Below are positions 18,498-26,994 of a stretch of 37,668 bases of DNA, piece by piece. Every line of letters begins with the position of its first letter. The first letter of the stretch is position 1. The DNA is from Bacteroidia bacterium. Lineage in GTDB: Bacteria; Bacteroidota; Bacteroidia; Flavobacteriales_E; Vicingaceae. The stretch spans positions 1 through 37,668 of the forward strand of contig JAUIGQ010000010.1 in NCBI GenBank assembly GCA_030429925.1, in the 5' to 3' direction. The notes under the pieces are model-generated. The model saw only the letters and a list, made by a program, of their open reading frames with translations. It had not been told where the DNA came from and searched no databases. The translations under genes were made by a program, and so were the position numbers.

Positions 18498-18568
18498 AAC
18501 TAAATGATAGCTCTCTTGAGTTATCAGTAATTAAATAATAACTTCAAGCTGAATTTCAACACAACACT

Positions 18569-19408
18569 ATGAGAACTAAATCTATTATTCTAAGCCTTAT
18601 ATTCTCTACTCTTTTCATTTCTTGCAACCAAGATAAGATCGACCAACTGAGTGAGGAGAACTCAGAGTATCAGGCAGACAATGCAGAAAAAGATTCAACC
18701 ATCAATAATATGCTGCAAACATTCAATGAGATCCAGGAGAATTTAAATGTGATCAAAGAGAGGGAAGGAATCTTGCAAGCGACCGATCCTGAGAGCGGAA
18801 AGCAGAACATGATCGATGATATCAAGGCTATTAATGAGCTGATGAAGAGGAATGAGGAGCTCAATGCCAAACTGAACAAACAACTCAATAATTCTAACTA
18901 TAAATTGTCTGAGTTGAGAAAGATGGTTGATAATCTGAATCGACAGATTGAACTGAAGAACCAAGAAATTGCAAAGCTGAATGAACAGCTTCAAGCCAAG
19001 GATGCGCAGATTGGTAAGCTTTACTTTTCCGTTGACAGCCTAAACTATGCGGTAGGTCAAAAGGAAGAGGAAATTGAGAAGGTAACTGACGACCTCAATA
19101 CAGCCTATTATGCATTTGGCACCTTTAAGGAGTTGAAGGAGAAGAATGTATTGACAAAAGAAGGAGGCTTTTTAGGTCTTGGAAAGACTGAGAGTTTGAA
19201 AGACAATATCAATATGGAGTACTTCACCAAGATCGATATCAGGAAACAGCAGTCTTTCTTAATTTACGCAGATAAGGCTGAGTTGGTCACTAAGCACCCG
19301 GAGAATAGCTATAAGTTCATGGGTGATGAAAAAGTAGATAGCTTAGTGATCACAAATCCGGAAGAATTTTGGAAAGCCGGTAAAACGTTAGTGATCGTAG
19401 TAGATTAG
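18569..19408 (+). CDS. Coiled-coil lipoprotein of Bacteroidota
   Basis: This 279-residue protein has a lipoprotein signal with the modified cysteine at residue 19 (STLFISCNQ). A long heptad-rich helical region follows (about residues 24-185). It is full of Leu/Ile/Asn/Gln/Glu/Lys repeats such as KLSELRKMVDNLNRQIELK and QEIAKLNEQLQAKDAQIGKL. The globular end contains TAYYAFGTFKELKEKNVLTK and GGFLGLGKTESL, then FTKIDIRKQQSFLIYADKAE. From memory this matches widespread Bacteroidota lipoproteins that some databases label Cbp1-like collagen-binding adhesins. I would not claim adhesion on that ground. The 3' end overlaps the convergent amidohydrolase gene by four bases. It is transcribed divergently from the solute-binding protein gene. 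Its function is unknown. Confidence 0.75.
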   Translation: MRTKSIILSLIFSTLFISCNQDKIDQLSEENSEYQADNAEKDSTINNMLQTFNEIQENLNVIKEREGILQATDPESGKQNMIDDIKAINELMKRNEELNAKLNKQLNNSNYKLSELRKMVDNLNRQIELKNQEIAKLNEQLQAKDAQIGKLYFSVDSLNYAVGQKEEEIEKVTDDLNTAYYAFGTFKELKEKNVLTKEGGFLGLGKTESLKDNINMEYFTKIDIRKQQSFLIYADKAELVTKHPENSYKFMGDEKVDSLVITNPEEFWKAGKTLVIVVD

Positions 19409-20592
19409 CTAAGAGAGTTCAGTAATTGGAGGGCAAGATAACTCATGCTCTCCATTCCATTATTTAAGGCATTTTCATCTATATCGAATTTAGGATGGTG
19501 AACGGAATATTCAATACCCTTTGATTTGTTCCCTACACCCAAGCGATAAAAGCATACCGGACAATGCTGGGAGAAGAAGGAGAAATCCTCAGCAGTCATC
19601 CTAAGATCCAAACTATGGACATGCTCAGGGCCAAATAGCTCTTCGGCAGCAGCTCTGCAGGTCTCTGTGGTTCTTTCATCATTTACCAAGAATGGATATC
19701 CCTTTTGAATATCTACCTCGCAATCTCCGCCCATAGCTGTGGCTATGCTCTTTGCAATATCTTCTATTTTTTGATGAAACTTCCCTCTCCATTCTTCATT
19801 CATGGTGCGCAAGGTTCCTTCAATTTTCACTTCAGATGGAATTACGTTGGTAGCCCCTTTTCCTTCGATCTTTCCAAAGGATAGAACCGTTGGGATAGTA
19901 GGAGGAGCAAATCTGCTTGTGATTTTCTGAAGCTCAGTTAGAATGCTAGCCGATATAATGATAGGGTCAACCACTTTATGGGGTAGAGCAGCGTGTCCTC
20001 CAACTCCTTTTACAGTTAGGTAGATCTCGTCAGCCGATGCCATATACATGCCCTCTCTAAAGCCAAAATTTCCAACTTCAAATTCCGGGAAAACATGCTG
20101 AGCAATCATGGCTTTGGGTTGATAATGATCCATGATCCCCTCCTTGATCATCAAAGAAGCACCCCCGGGTAGCTTTTCTTCTCCCGCTTGAAAGAAAAAG
20201 GCAATCTTTCCCTTGAATTCATCTTTCAATTCAGCAATGATCTTGATAGCCCCCATCATGCAGGAAGAGTGAACATCATGCCCGCATGCATGCATAACCC
20301 CATCGTTCTTGGATCTATAAGAAGTATCGTTCTGTTCTTGAATGGGAAGAGCATCAAGATCCGCACGCAATGCGATGGTTGGTCCTTTCTTTCCGGAATC
20401 AACCACTACTGAGAAGCCAGTTTTAACCCATTCCTTATCAACGGATATACCCCAATCTGCCAGTTTCTGCTTTAAATACTTTGATGTTTCAAACTCTTGA
20501 AAGGAAAGTTCGGGATGCATATGCAGATGCTCTCTAATTCCTTTGATCTCTTCAAAGTATTTCTGTGAAAGTTCTCTAACCTTTTCTTTCAT
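19405..20592 (-). CDS. M20 family metal-dependent amidohydrolase (M20D type)
   Basis: This 395-residue cytoplasmic enzyme belongs to the peptidase M20D group, which includes hippurate, IAA-amino-acid and N-acyl-amino-acid hydrolases. Metal and catalytic motifs are all present: ALRADLDALPI (about 75-84), HACGHDVH (101-108, with C103 and H105), QAGEEKLPGGA (E138/E139), AQHVFPE (H166) and a late VHHPKFDID. The dimerisation domain (about 185-300) includes VGGHAALPHKVVDP. Length is typical. There is no signal peptide. It lies five bases downstream of the half-size TauE/SafE gene on the same strand, so it is probably the last gene of a transcript starting at 24172. Substrate cannot be told from sequence. 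Confidence 0.92.
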   Translation of the reverse strand: MKEKVRELSQKYFEEIKGIREHLHMHPELSFQEFETSKYLKQKLADWGISVDKEWVKTGFSVVVDSGKKGPTIALRADLDALPIQEQNDTSYRSKNDGVMHACGHDVHSSCMMGAIKIIAELKDEFKGKIAFFFQAGEEKLPGGASLMIKEGIMDHYQPKAMIAQHVFPEFEVGNFGFREGMYMASADEIYLTVKGVGGHAALPHKVVDPIIISASILTELQKITSRFAPPTIPTVLSFGKIEGKGATNVIPSEVKIEGTLRTMNEEWRGKFHQKIEDIAKSIATAMGGDCEVDIQKGYPFLVNDERTTETCRAAAEELFGPEHVHSLDLRMTAEDFSFFSQHCPVCFYRLGVGNKSKGIEYSVHHPKFDIDENALNNGMESMSYLALQLLNSLS

Positions 20593-20597
20593 GAGAC

Positions 20598-20972
20598 TTA
20601 TTTGGAAAAGAAAACAAGCTTTATGGCTGCTACTAACATGATGGTTCCAAAGATCTTCTTCATCATGGCTTCGTTGATATAAGTGATGGAAACCTTAGAG
20701 CCGATATATCCCCCAATTACAAAAGCTAGAGCAATGACCAAGGCATACTTCACATTTAGCATGCCCGAGCGGTAATAGTTCATAGCTGCTAAAATTCCAA
20801 TGGGTGGAAGCATCAATGCAAGGGAGGTTCCCTGAGCAGCATGCTGGCTAATTCCTAGAAAGTAAACCAAGGCAGGTACGATTATGATCCCGCCACCTAC
20901 ACCCACTAATCCACTCAAGATCCCGGCGGCTAATCCGATCAGCAATAATATGATCAAGGTACTAATGCTCAT
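20598..20972 (-). CDS. Half-size TauE/SafE family membrane permease
   Basis: This protein of only 124 residues has about four membrane helices. It opens MSISTLIILLLIGLAAGILS, directly followed by the TauE/SafE hallmark GLVGVGGGIIIVPALVYFLG (about residues 21-40). It continues with AAQGTSLALMLPPIGILAAM and VIALAFVIGGYIGSKVS. Full-length family members have about 250 residues made of two such halves, so this one probably works as a homodimer. TauE/SafE proteins are linked to export of sulfite, sulfoacetate or related anions. The gene is packed between the large propeller-barrel gene (two bases) and the amidohydrolase gene (five bases). No truncation is obvious because both ends look natural. 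Confidence 0.87.
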   Translation of the reverse strand: MSISTLIILLLIGLAAGILSGLVGVGGGIIIVPALVYFLGISQHAAQGTSLALMLPPIGILAAMNYYRSGMLNVKYALVIALAFVIGGYIGSKVSITYINEAMMKKIFGTIMLVAAIKLVFFSK

Positions 20973-20974
20973 TC

Positions 20975-23900
20975 TTAAATATCTAGACTAAGAGAAAACA
21001 TGAACAACGGTTTGTCGCTGATAACGCCATTTTCAATTCCCCATCCCCAGTCAGCTCTTACAAAGTAACCCAATAAAGTTGTACGAAGACCAAAGCCGGT
21101 TCCTCCAACAATTGGGTCATTGATGTTTTCATAGGTAACGGTGATCTGTCCTACAGTTCTACTTTCGTTATTGATTGGATTATCATCTGCAAAAGGAGAA
21201 TCTCCTACCCAAGCTGTTCCAACATCTCCAAATCCAACAATTTGAAAGTTTCTCACAAAGCTGCTTTGAATTGGTCTATTGATCAAATAAGAAAAGATTG
21301 GTATTCTAACTTCTGTATTGATCACCACAAAGTTGTTCCCATTCCTAACATTCTGTAAAAAACCTCTCATATTAGCTGCTAGTGCTTGAAAGCCGTAATT
21401 CTGATTGTAATCTATAGGAGTGGTGCGATCAAATTGGTCTGACTTCCACCATTCATCAACTCCGCCCATATAATAGATCAAGGGGGTCTTTCCAAAGGAC
21501 TTACTACCGGCAATCCTTCCTACTCCTATGATCTCTTTGTGGATCTTTTGATAATGTCTGGCATCGAATCCCACCACGGAGAGATTTGAAGGAGTGTTAT
21601 TGTCATTATCCCTGTAAACCATCTCATAGTGCTCCGCAAATATTTTGAATCTGCTTCCATATCGAATGTTCAGTGCAATATTTCTTGTGTTGTCATAGAC
21701 ATAGGCTAGCTTTCCCGTAGCCCAATATTCACTTAAAATATCTATTTCAGTGTTGAACCTATCTGTTGAAAGAGGAATTAGCTTGTCTCTTCTACCGGTA
21801 AAAACGGCTCTTATGCTAGTTACTTCGCTAAATGGCCAGATGAAGGAGGAAGAAGCCTGCAGCGTTTTTAGATCATTGGGGATCAATCCATCTGTGGATC
21901 TATTTCTTCTTCTGCTGATCATGAACTCTTTGTCTAGCCTCTTTTCTAAATTCTGATAGCTCAAAGAATATTCAATTAGATTGCCTGAATATCTGAATCC
22001 ACCATGTATGCGGTGGTTTTCCATTAGATCAACAATGCCAATTTTAGTGCTAACACCAACACCTGCATTGATATACGGACCTCCATTGAAGATCTGGTAC
22101 TGTCCATTTAAGTATTGGTTGTTCAATTGCAATACGCTATTGTCTGGCTTGAAGTTTAATCGGTAAAGCCTTTGAGTAGGGAAATTCAGATCTTCTATAT
22201 CCTCAGTTTCTTCTCCTTCCTGTGAAGCTTCAATTTGCCTCTCTTCAACTATTTGTTTTACACCCTTCTGAAAGGGGTAGTTGTATATATCTATTTCTCG
22301 CTCAGTATTTTGAGAATAGATCTTTTTAAAAGGTTGATAGTTGCGTTCACTTTTGTTAACCTCTTGAAAAGTTTGGATCTCAGTAATGGAGTCAGTGGTG
22401 ACTTCCTCTACAAAGTCTTCTATTCCCATAAAATACTTTCCATCCAGATAAGATGTTTGGCTCAACTCTAGCTCAGAGGTAGAATGTTGTTCAAAAAGAT
22501 TCCTTTCCGGTTGATCGTGCAGACTTGTTTTGTAGAAATAGTCATAATGGATCGCTGTATCGATCTTGCTGATAGCGCTGTCGTATGATGCAATATACCT
22601 TCTTACAGTTCCTCTTTTGTTTTCAAGATAGTACAGCTCATCTCCCATAAAAACAGGGTGACTTTCCTGTTCATAAGGAGTATTGGTTATGAACTCCATT
22701 GGAAGGTCGTCCTGACTCAGGTCGATGGAGAATATATCCTTCTCTCTTAAGAAACTGCTTTCACGATGTGGGAGGTTGAGGCTATCGTTGGGTCTATTTG
22801 ATATGAAATAGACCTTCTTCCCATCAGGAGAATATACCGGTTGAAGGTCATCGTAGATATCATTGGTAAGGTTTCTCTGAGTATTTCCAATGATATTGTA
22901 AATGTACAGGTCTGATTGTCCATTCGATACTCCGGAGAATACCATTTCTCTTCCATCCTTTGAATAGTCGAAATCCAATACCTTATCGATCTTAAAAATG
23001 GGTTTAGCAGTCAATGCCTCATCTTCAATATTATAGCTGTACAAACTAAGCTGCCCTTTCTTTTCGATCACAAAATTGAAAAGTTTGGAAGAAGGGTGCC
23101 AGTCCATTACCGGGTAAGTGTAGTCTTGTATTCTTTCTAACTTATGCTCAGCCTTGAAGATCTTTTTCCTTTTCTCGGTTTCAAGATCGTAGAGGTAGAC
23201 CTTGTATTGTCCCAGCTTGTTGGTGCTGTAAATCAAGTATCTGTTGTCCGGACTCTTTTTGAGATTTTCATATCTGACATTCTTCTTGATCTTCTGCTCA
23301 ACTGTTTCTCCTAGCTTTGGATCCTTGCCATCAGATCGGTATTCTTTCTTATAATAGCTTAGCATATCGGCATACAGATCTTCAAATGAAACACCGATCA
23401 CATAGAGGAATCCATCATCGATCTCTCGACTCATTCGGGTCATATAGAGTATGTTGGAGAAAACGTTCTCTCCATAGGTTTTGGCGATATAGTTCCACAA
23501 TGCATGTCCGGCCAATGTAGGATCTTCATAGGCCAAAGTGTTGAACTTTCTAAACCGATCATTCAAGATCCCATCTTTGATCTCTGCATTGATCTCAGGA
23601 TTGTAGGGGTCAGAAAGATAAGAGATAAGGCCGCTGATGTACCATTCGGGAAGATGCAAAAGCGTTGAATTTCTCAAAACTTGTCTCCAGTTACCTCCAT
23701 AGAGCATTTGGTAGATCAATACCTTGAGAATACCTGCTTCAATTTGACGATCGAACTTATCATAATCTCCTTCGAAGTAAATGAAGACCTTGCTTCCAAC
23801 AATTCTTGTAACCCCTCCAATATTATAGCTTTCATCGGTTGATAGTCCGATATTACTTTGTCTAAAATCCGATTGTTTGTTATAAATAATGAACTGTATT

Positions 23901-24172
23901 CTCTCTTGAAGGTAGAAGTCTGTAAACTTTTCTAATTCTTTTATCTTGACCCTTGCAAGCTTGGCGGTGTGCTCGGCCAGTCCTTTTCCCCCAGTATAGA
24001 AATAAGTTTCATAGTTGTCAAAACGATAGAACTGCCATTCAAAATCTCTGTATTGAACTCTGTTTTGGCCAAATGAAGTTTGGGTGCCGTTGTAGAATTG
24101 AGCTTGCAGCTCCAATCCTGATAACAGCATGAAAAAGAGTAGGAGATAATTATATTTTCGGGTCCACATCAA
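20975..24172 (-). CDS. Large envelope protein: degenerate peptidase-like domain, PD40 propeller, C-terminal BamA-like barrel
   Basis: This 1,065-residue protein has a signal peptide (about residues 1-25, ending LELQA). Residues ~45-290 resemble a gluzincin metallopeptidase-type fold: the helix GILKVLIYQMLYGG (147-160) and LPEWYISGLISYL (174-186) sit where HExxH and the WxxEG glutamate motif would be. Both lack catalytic residues, so it is probably inactive. Residues ~300-540 hold TolB-like PD40 propeller blades, for example YSKDGREMVFSGVSNGQSDL and YSPDGKKVYFISNRPNDSL. After an acidic linker the last ~350 residues are an outer-membrane barrel of the surface-antigen/BamA type (GFGDVGTAWVG, GGTGFGLRTTLLGYFVRADW, ending FMFSLSLDI). 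It probably sits in the outer membrane with the propeller in the periplasm. Homologues are common in Bacteroidota and are often mislabelled TolB. Role unknown. Confidence 0.82.
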   Translation of the reverse strand: MMWTRKYNYLLLFFMLLSGLELQAQFYNGTQTSFGQNRVQYRDFEWQFYRFDNYETYFYTGGKGLAEHTAKLARVKIKELEKFTDFYLQERIQFIIYNKQSDFRQSNIGLSTDESYNIGGVTRIVGSKVFIYFEGDYDKFDRQIEAGILKVLIYQMLYGGNWRQVLRNSTLLHLPEWYISGLISYLSDPYNPEINAEIKDGILNDRFRKFNTLAYEDPTLAGHALWNYIAKTYGENVFSNILYMTRMSREIDDGFLYVIGVSFEDLYADMLSYYKKEYRSDGKDPKLGETVEQKIKKNVRYENLKKSPDNRYLIYSTNKLGQYKVYLYDLETEKRKKIFKAEHKLERIQDYTYPVMDWHPSSKLFNFVIEKKGQLSLYSYNIEDEALTAKPIFKIDKVLDFDYSKDGREMVFSGVSNGQSDLYIYNIIGNTQRNLTNDIYDDLQPVYSPDGKKVYFISNRPNDSLNLPHRESSFLREKDIFSIDLSQDDLPMEFITNTPYEQESHPVFMGDELYYLENKRGTVRRYIASYDSAISKIDTAIHYDYFYKTSLHDQPERNLFEQHSTSELELSQTSYLDGKYFMGIEDFVEEVTTDSITEIQTFQEVNKSERNYQPFKKIYSQNTEREIDIYNYPFQKGVKQIVEERQIEASQEGEETEDIEDLNFPTQRLYRLNFKPDNSVLQLNNQYLNGQYQIFNGGPYINAGVGVSTKIGIVDLMENHRIHGGFRYSGNLIEYSLSYQNLEKRLDKEFMISRRRNRSTDGLIPNDLKTLQASSSFIWPFSEVTSIRAVFTGRRDKLIPLSTDRFNTEIDILSEYWATGKLAYVYDNTRNIALNIRYGSRFKIFAEHYEMVYRDNDNNTPSNLSVVGFDARHYQKIHKEIIGVGRIAGSKSFGKTPLIYYMGGVDEWWKSDQFDRTTPIDYNQNYGFQALAANMRGFLQNVRNGNNFVVINTEVRIPIFSYLINRPIQSSFVRNFQIVGFGDVGTAWVGDSPFADDNPINNESRTVGQITVTYENINDPIVGGTGFGLRTTLLGYFVRADWGWGIENGVISDKPLFMFSLSLDI

Positions 24173-24197
24173 TATTCAGGGAGAAAAGGGCAATAAA

Positions 24198-24230
24198 TTT
24201 AAGCAATAATATAAGCGTATAGTACCTTTG
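24198..24230 (+). promoter_or_regulatory. Candidate Bacteroidetes promoter for the metallo-hydrolase gene
   Basis: TTTA at 24198-24201 (one base from TTTG) and TACCTTTG at 24223-24230 (exact match to TAnnTTTG) are 21 bases apart, the expected spacing. The ATG follows 19 bases later at 24250. Confidence 0.5.
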
Positions 24231-24249
24231 GAGCTCATTATAACGTAAT

Positions 24250-24885
24250 ATGCTGCATCTTAAAAGATTCACCTTCAATCCTTTTCAGGAAAACACTTAT
24301 CTCTTGTATACTGACACTAAAAATGCATTGATCGTTGATCCGGGCATGTATGATAGGAGTGAGCAGAAAGAATTGCTTGATTTTCTCGATGAGAACGAAT
24401 TGAAGCTGGTTAAATTGCTGAATACGCATACTCATATAGACCATGTATTTGGCAATAAGTTCATTTTTGACAAGTATGGACTGAAACCCTATTTGCATAA
24501 GGAGGAATTAAAAATATTGGATGGGGCCAAGAGATCGGCGGAGATCTATGGATTGGATTATGATCCGTCTGATGAAATTGAAGGATTCTTGGAGGAAGGA
24601 GATGTGATCGATCTGGATGGACATAAATTGAAATGCCTTTTTGTCCCCGGTCATTCTCCCGGTCATTTGGTCTTTATCAATGAGGCGGAGAACTATGCCA
24701 TAGGAGGAGATGTATTGTTCAGAGGTAGCATTGGTAGGACAGATCTTCCCTTCGGGGATCATGATACGCTGATCAATATGATCAAGGAGAAGATGTTTGA
24801 ACTACCCTTGGATATGAAAGTACACCCCGGTCACGGTGATTATACCACGGTGGGTTTTGAAAAAGCGAATAATCCCTTCTTCTGA
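24250..24885 (+). CDS. MBL-fold metallo-hydrolase, glyoxalase II-like
   Basis: This 211-residue cytoplasmic protein has the complete metallo-beta-lactamase metal site. HTHIDH lies at residues 60-65, H135 in PGHSPGHL, D154 in IGGDVLFRGSIGRTD and H195 in VHPGHGDYT. The GRTDLPFGD segment and short length resemble the YcbL type of glyoxalase II-like hydrolases, which cleave thioesters such as S-lactoylglutathione analogues. Other thiols are possible because Bacteroidota usually lack glutathione. The ATG is chosen because MLHLKRFTFNPFQENTYLLY is the standard beginning of the family. It is transcribed divergently from the large barrel gene and ends two bases before the stop of the convergent outer-membrane protein gene. 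Substrate is not assignable. Confidence 0.92.
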   Translation: MLHLKRFTFNPFQENTYLLYTDTKNALIVDPGMYDRSEQKELLDFLDENELKLVKLLNTHTHIDHVFGNKFIFDKYGLKPYLHKEELKILDGAKRSAEIYGLDYDPSDEIEGFLEEGDVIDLDGHKLKCLFVPGHSPGHLVFINEAENYAIGGDVLFRGSIGRTDLPFGDHDTLINMIKEKMFELPLDMKVHPGHGDYTTVGFEKANNPFF

Positions 24886-24887
24886 AG

Positions 24888-25664
24888 TTAAAAACCCTTG
24901 GGAATTTCCGGGGCATTGCAGTTCATCAAGTCTTTTCTCAAGAGCATTACTTTAAAACTGATCAACAGAGGATACAGGTGATTTTCTGCAAAGGCATTTG
25001 TTGCTTCCCATTTTCCGGTTGGGTAAGCTTCGGCTAGGGGGATCTCAATTTGAGGCAAGAAGATCACAGATTCGGTTAACCTAAAACCAACCCCAAACTG
25101 AAAATGCAATTGAAGCTTCATATCTTGTTGTGTTTCTTCAAAGGCATCTGAATCAATATTTCTATTATCGCTCAGATGGTAATCGAAATTGATTCCCGGT
25201 CCCCAGGTAAAGAAGGTGAATTTTCCCATCTGGCTAGCCCTTACAATCCTGAAAATTCCGCTGAGGCTAGTAAGGGTGTATTCTTCTGTTCCGCTTGCAG
25301 TGCCGGATATACTGTCAAAGGCAGTGGTTAGATCTATATCAGCAGCACCTTTAAAAGACCTGTAGGCGATTCCTCCTTCCAAATAATGAAAGAATCTTGG
25401 GTTTTCAAAGGAGTGATACCATCCTGCTTCTATTCCAAAAGAGAATTTACCATCTGGCTTGGTGGTAATCGTGTAAGTGGTATCCTCTACTTTTTTAATG
25501 ATCTCTTCTTCCGGAAATGGAGCGGTATAGGTGAGAGCCGGAGCTGCATAGATGAATCCATTTTTGAAGGTTCGCTCCAAAGGAAATTGATCCTTAGAAA
25601 GTTGTCCATTTGATATAAATGGCAAAAGGAGTAAGAAGAAGGATAGGGCTACTGAGCTTTTAAT
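24888..25664 (-). CDS. Probable outer-membrane protein, unknown function, possible ATT start
   Basis: This gene encodes a beta-rich protein of about 258 residues. The frame has no ATG or GTG at its beginning. The first ordinary start, a TTG at 25625, would cut the signal peptide in half. Starting at an ATT at 25664-25662 gives K-S-S-V-A followed by LSFFLLLLPFISNGQ, an excellent signal peptide. I therefore place the start there, overlapping the end of kmo by 16 bases. The mature part has strand-like segments (KNGFIYAAPALTYTAPF, FSFGIEAGWYHSFEN, FQFGVGFRLTESVIFLPQIE) and ends in LLISFKVMLLRKDLMNCNAP. It may be an eight-strand-type barrel. It is the last gene of the kynU-kmo transcript and I do not recognise its family. 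Confidence 0.65.
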   Translation of the reverse strand: MKSSVALSFFLLLLPFISNGQLSKDQFPLERTFKNGFIYAAPALTYTAPFPEEEIIKKVEDTTYTITTKPDGKFSFGIEAGWYHSFENPRFFHYLEGGIAYRSFKGAADIDLTTAFDSISGTASGTEEYTLTSLSGIFRIVRASQMGKFTFFTWGPGINFDYHLSDNRNIDSDAFEETQQDMKLQLHFQFGVGFRLTESVIFLPQIEIPLAEAYPTGKWEATNAFAENHLYPLLISFKVMLLRKDLMNCNAPEIPKGF

Positions 25665-26989
25665 AAGGCGATGATTTGATCTCTGATTTCTTGACTATCC
25701 CACTTATCTTCAATATCAGCCCTGCACATGATCTCATCCATGATCTTGGCTTGCTTTTTACCGGCTGCCAAAGCTTGTGAATAAGGAATATGACTGAAAG
25801 TTACTTGGGAATAAAGTGGCATCCATTCATTGGGATGCTCTTCCAGCATTCGTTTTTCGATCTTCTTTCTTAAGAGAAAAGAAGGGTCAGCTACTTTGTC
25901 TCGCATTTCAATGAAATTATGAAGAGCTAAGTCGGCAATTGCATCGGCATCTGGTTTCCTCTTTTCGCTAAATTCAGGAATAACCTTAGACCAATCACCA
26001 TTGTGCTTCTCGAATAGTTCGTTGAATACGGAACAATCTTCAAAGCCGGAATTCATGCCTTGTCCGTAAAATGGGACAATAGCATGAGAAGCATCACCCA
26101 TCATGATCAGCTTGTCTTCATGGTTCCAGGGGGAACATCTCACAGTTACCAAAGATGAAGTAGGGTTTTCAAAGTAATCGGTTTCTAGGGTAGGCATGTG
26201 CTCAATTGCATCCGGAAAAACATCCTTAAAGAAGGAGAGCATATCTTCTTTTGTCTTTAGACTTTCAAATGAGTACTTGCCTTCAAATGGGAAGAACAAT
26301 GTACAAGTAAAGCTTCCGTCTGCATTTGGCAAGGCGATCAACATATAGGACCCTCTTGGCCAAATATGAAGGAAGTTCTTTTCAATTCTAAATCCACCAT
26401 CTTCAGCTGGGGGGATTGTCAGTTCCTTGTAACCGTGCTCCAAATACATTTGCTGGTAGTTGAAACGATCGGTTTTTTGCATTCTTGCTCTCACTGCAGA
26501 AAATGCCCCATCAGTTGCGATGATCCTATCTGCCTTGACCTTTAGTTCTTTTCCATCTTTGTCAGTAAAGAGCAGCTCATTTGTTTCAAGGTCCAGATCT
26601 TCACACTTCATTTCAAAGTGAAAGTTGACATTTTCGAATTTGTCCGCTTCTCGAATGAGCAATTGATTCAAACCTCCTCTGCTCACAGAAAAGATCGCTT
26701 CCCCTTCAAGTCCGTATGGTTGATCGGTTAGATCGCCTTTCTCATCATGGATCTTTCTGGCATACATTGGGATGGCCTCTTCTTCCACTTCTTCCTTTAT
26801 TCCGGCCAATTCAAGAGCTTTCCAACCTCTATTGGAAAGTGCCAGATTGATAGATCTTCCTGCAGAAATATTTGCAGATCTGATGTCTTGTCTTCTTTCA
26901 AAGACTTCAACCTTAAATCCTTTTTTTGCCATAATAATGGCTTGCAAAGAGCCAACTAGTCCGGCGCCAACAATTACAATCTTTTCCAT
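25649..26989 (-). CDS. kmo: Kynurenine 3-monooxygenase
   Basis: This 446-residue FAD enzyme hydroxylates L-kynurenine to 3-hydroxykynurenine using NADPH and oxygen. The FAD-binding Rossmann motif is GAGLVGS at residues 8-14, with the acidic strand end VEVFERR (28-33). Kmo-specific sequences follow: SAGRSINLALSNRGW (42-56), PMYARKIHD (74-82) and ISRG-like SVSRGGLNQLL (101-111). The second FAD motif is GDASHAIVPFYGQGMNSGFED (298-318). Length fits bacterial kmo. It starts five bases after kynU ends, so the two consecutive pathway enzymes are made together. No tryptophan dioxygenase or 3-hydroxyanthranilate dioxygenase is in the window, so the fate of the product is open. Identification is very secure. 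Confidence 0.96.
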   Translation of the reverse strand: MEKIVIVGAGLVGSLQAIIMAKKGFKVEVFERRQDIRSANISAGRSINLALSNRGWKALELAGIKEEVEEEAIPMYARKIHDEKGDLTDQPYGLEGEAIFSVSRGGLNQLLIREADKFENVNFHFEMKCEDLDLETNELLFTDKDGKELKVKADRIIATDGAFSAVRARMQKTDRFNYQQMYLEHGYKELTIPPAEDGGFRIEKNFLHIWPRGSYMLIALPNADGSFTCTLFFPFEGKYSFESLKTKEDMLSFFKDVFPDAIEHMPTLETDYFENPTSSLVTVRCSPWNHEDKLIMMGDASHAIVPFYGQGMNSGFEDCSVFNELFEKHNGDWSKVIPEFSEKRKPDADAIADLALHNFIEMRDKVADPSFLLRKKIEKRMLEEHPNEWMPLYSQVTFSHIPYSQALAAGKKQAKIMDEIMCRADIEDKWDSQEIRDQIIALLKAQ

Positions 26990-26994
26990 ATTCT

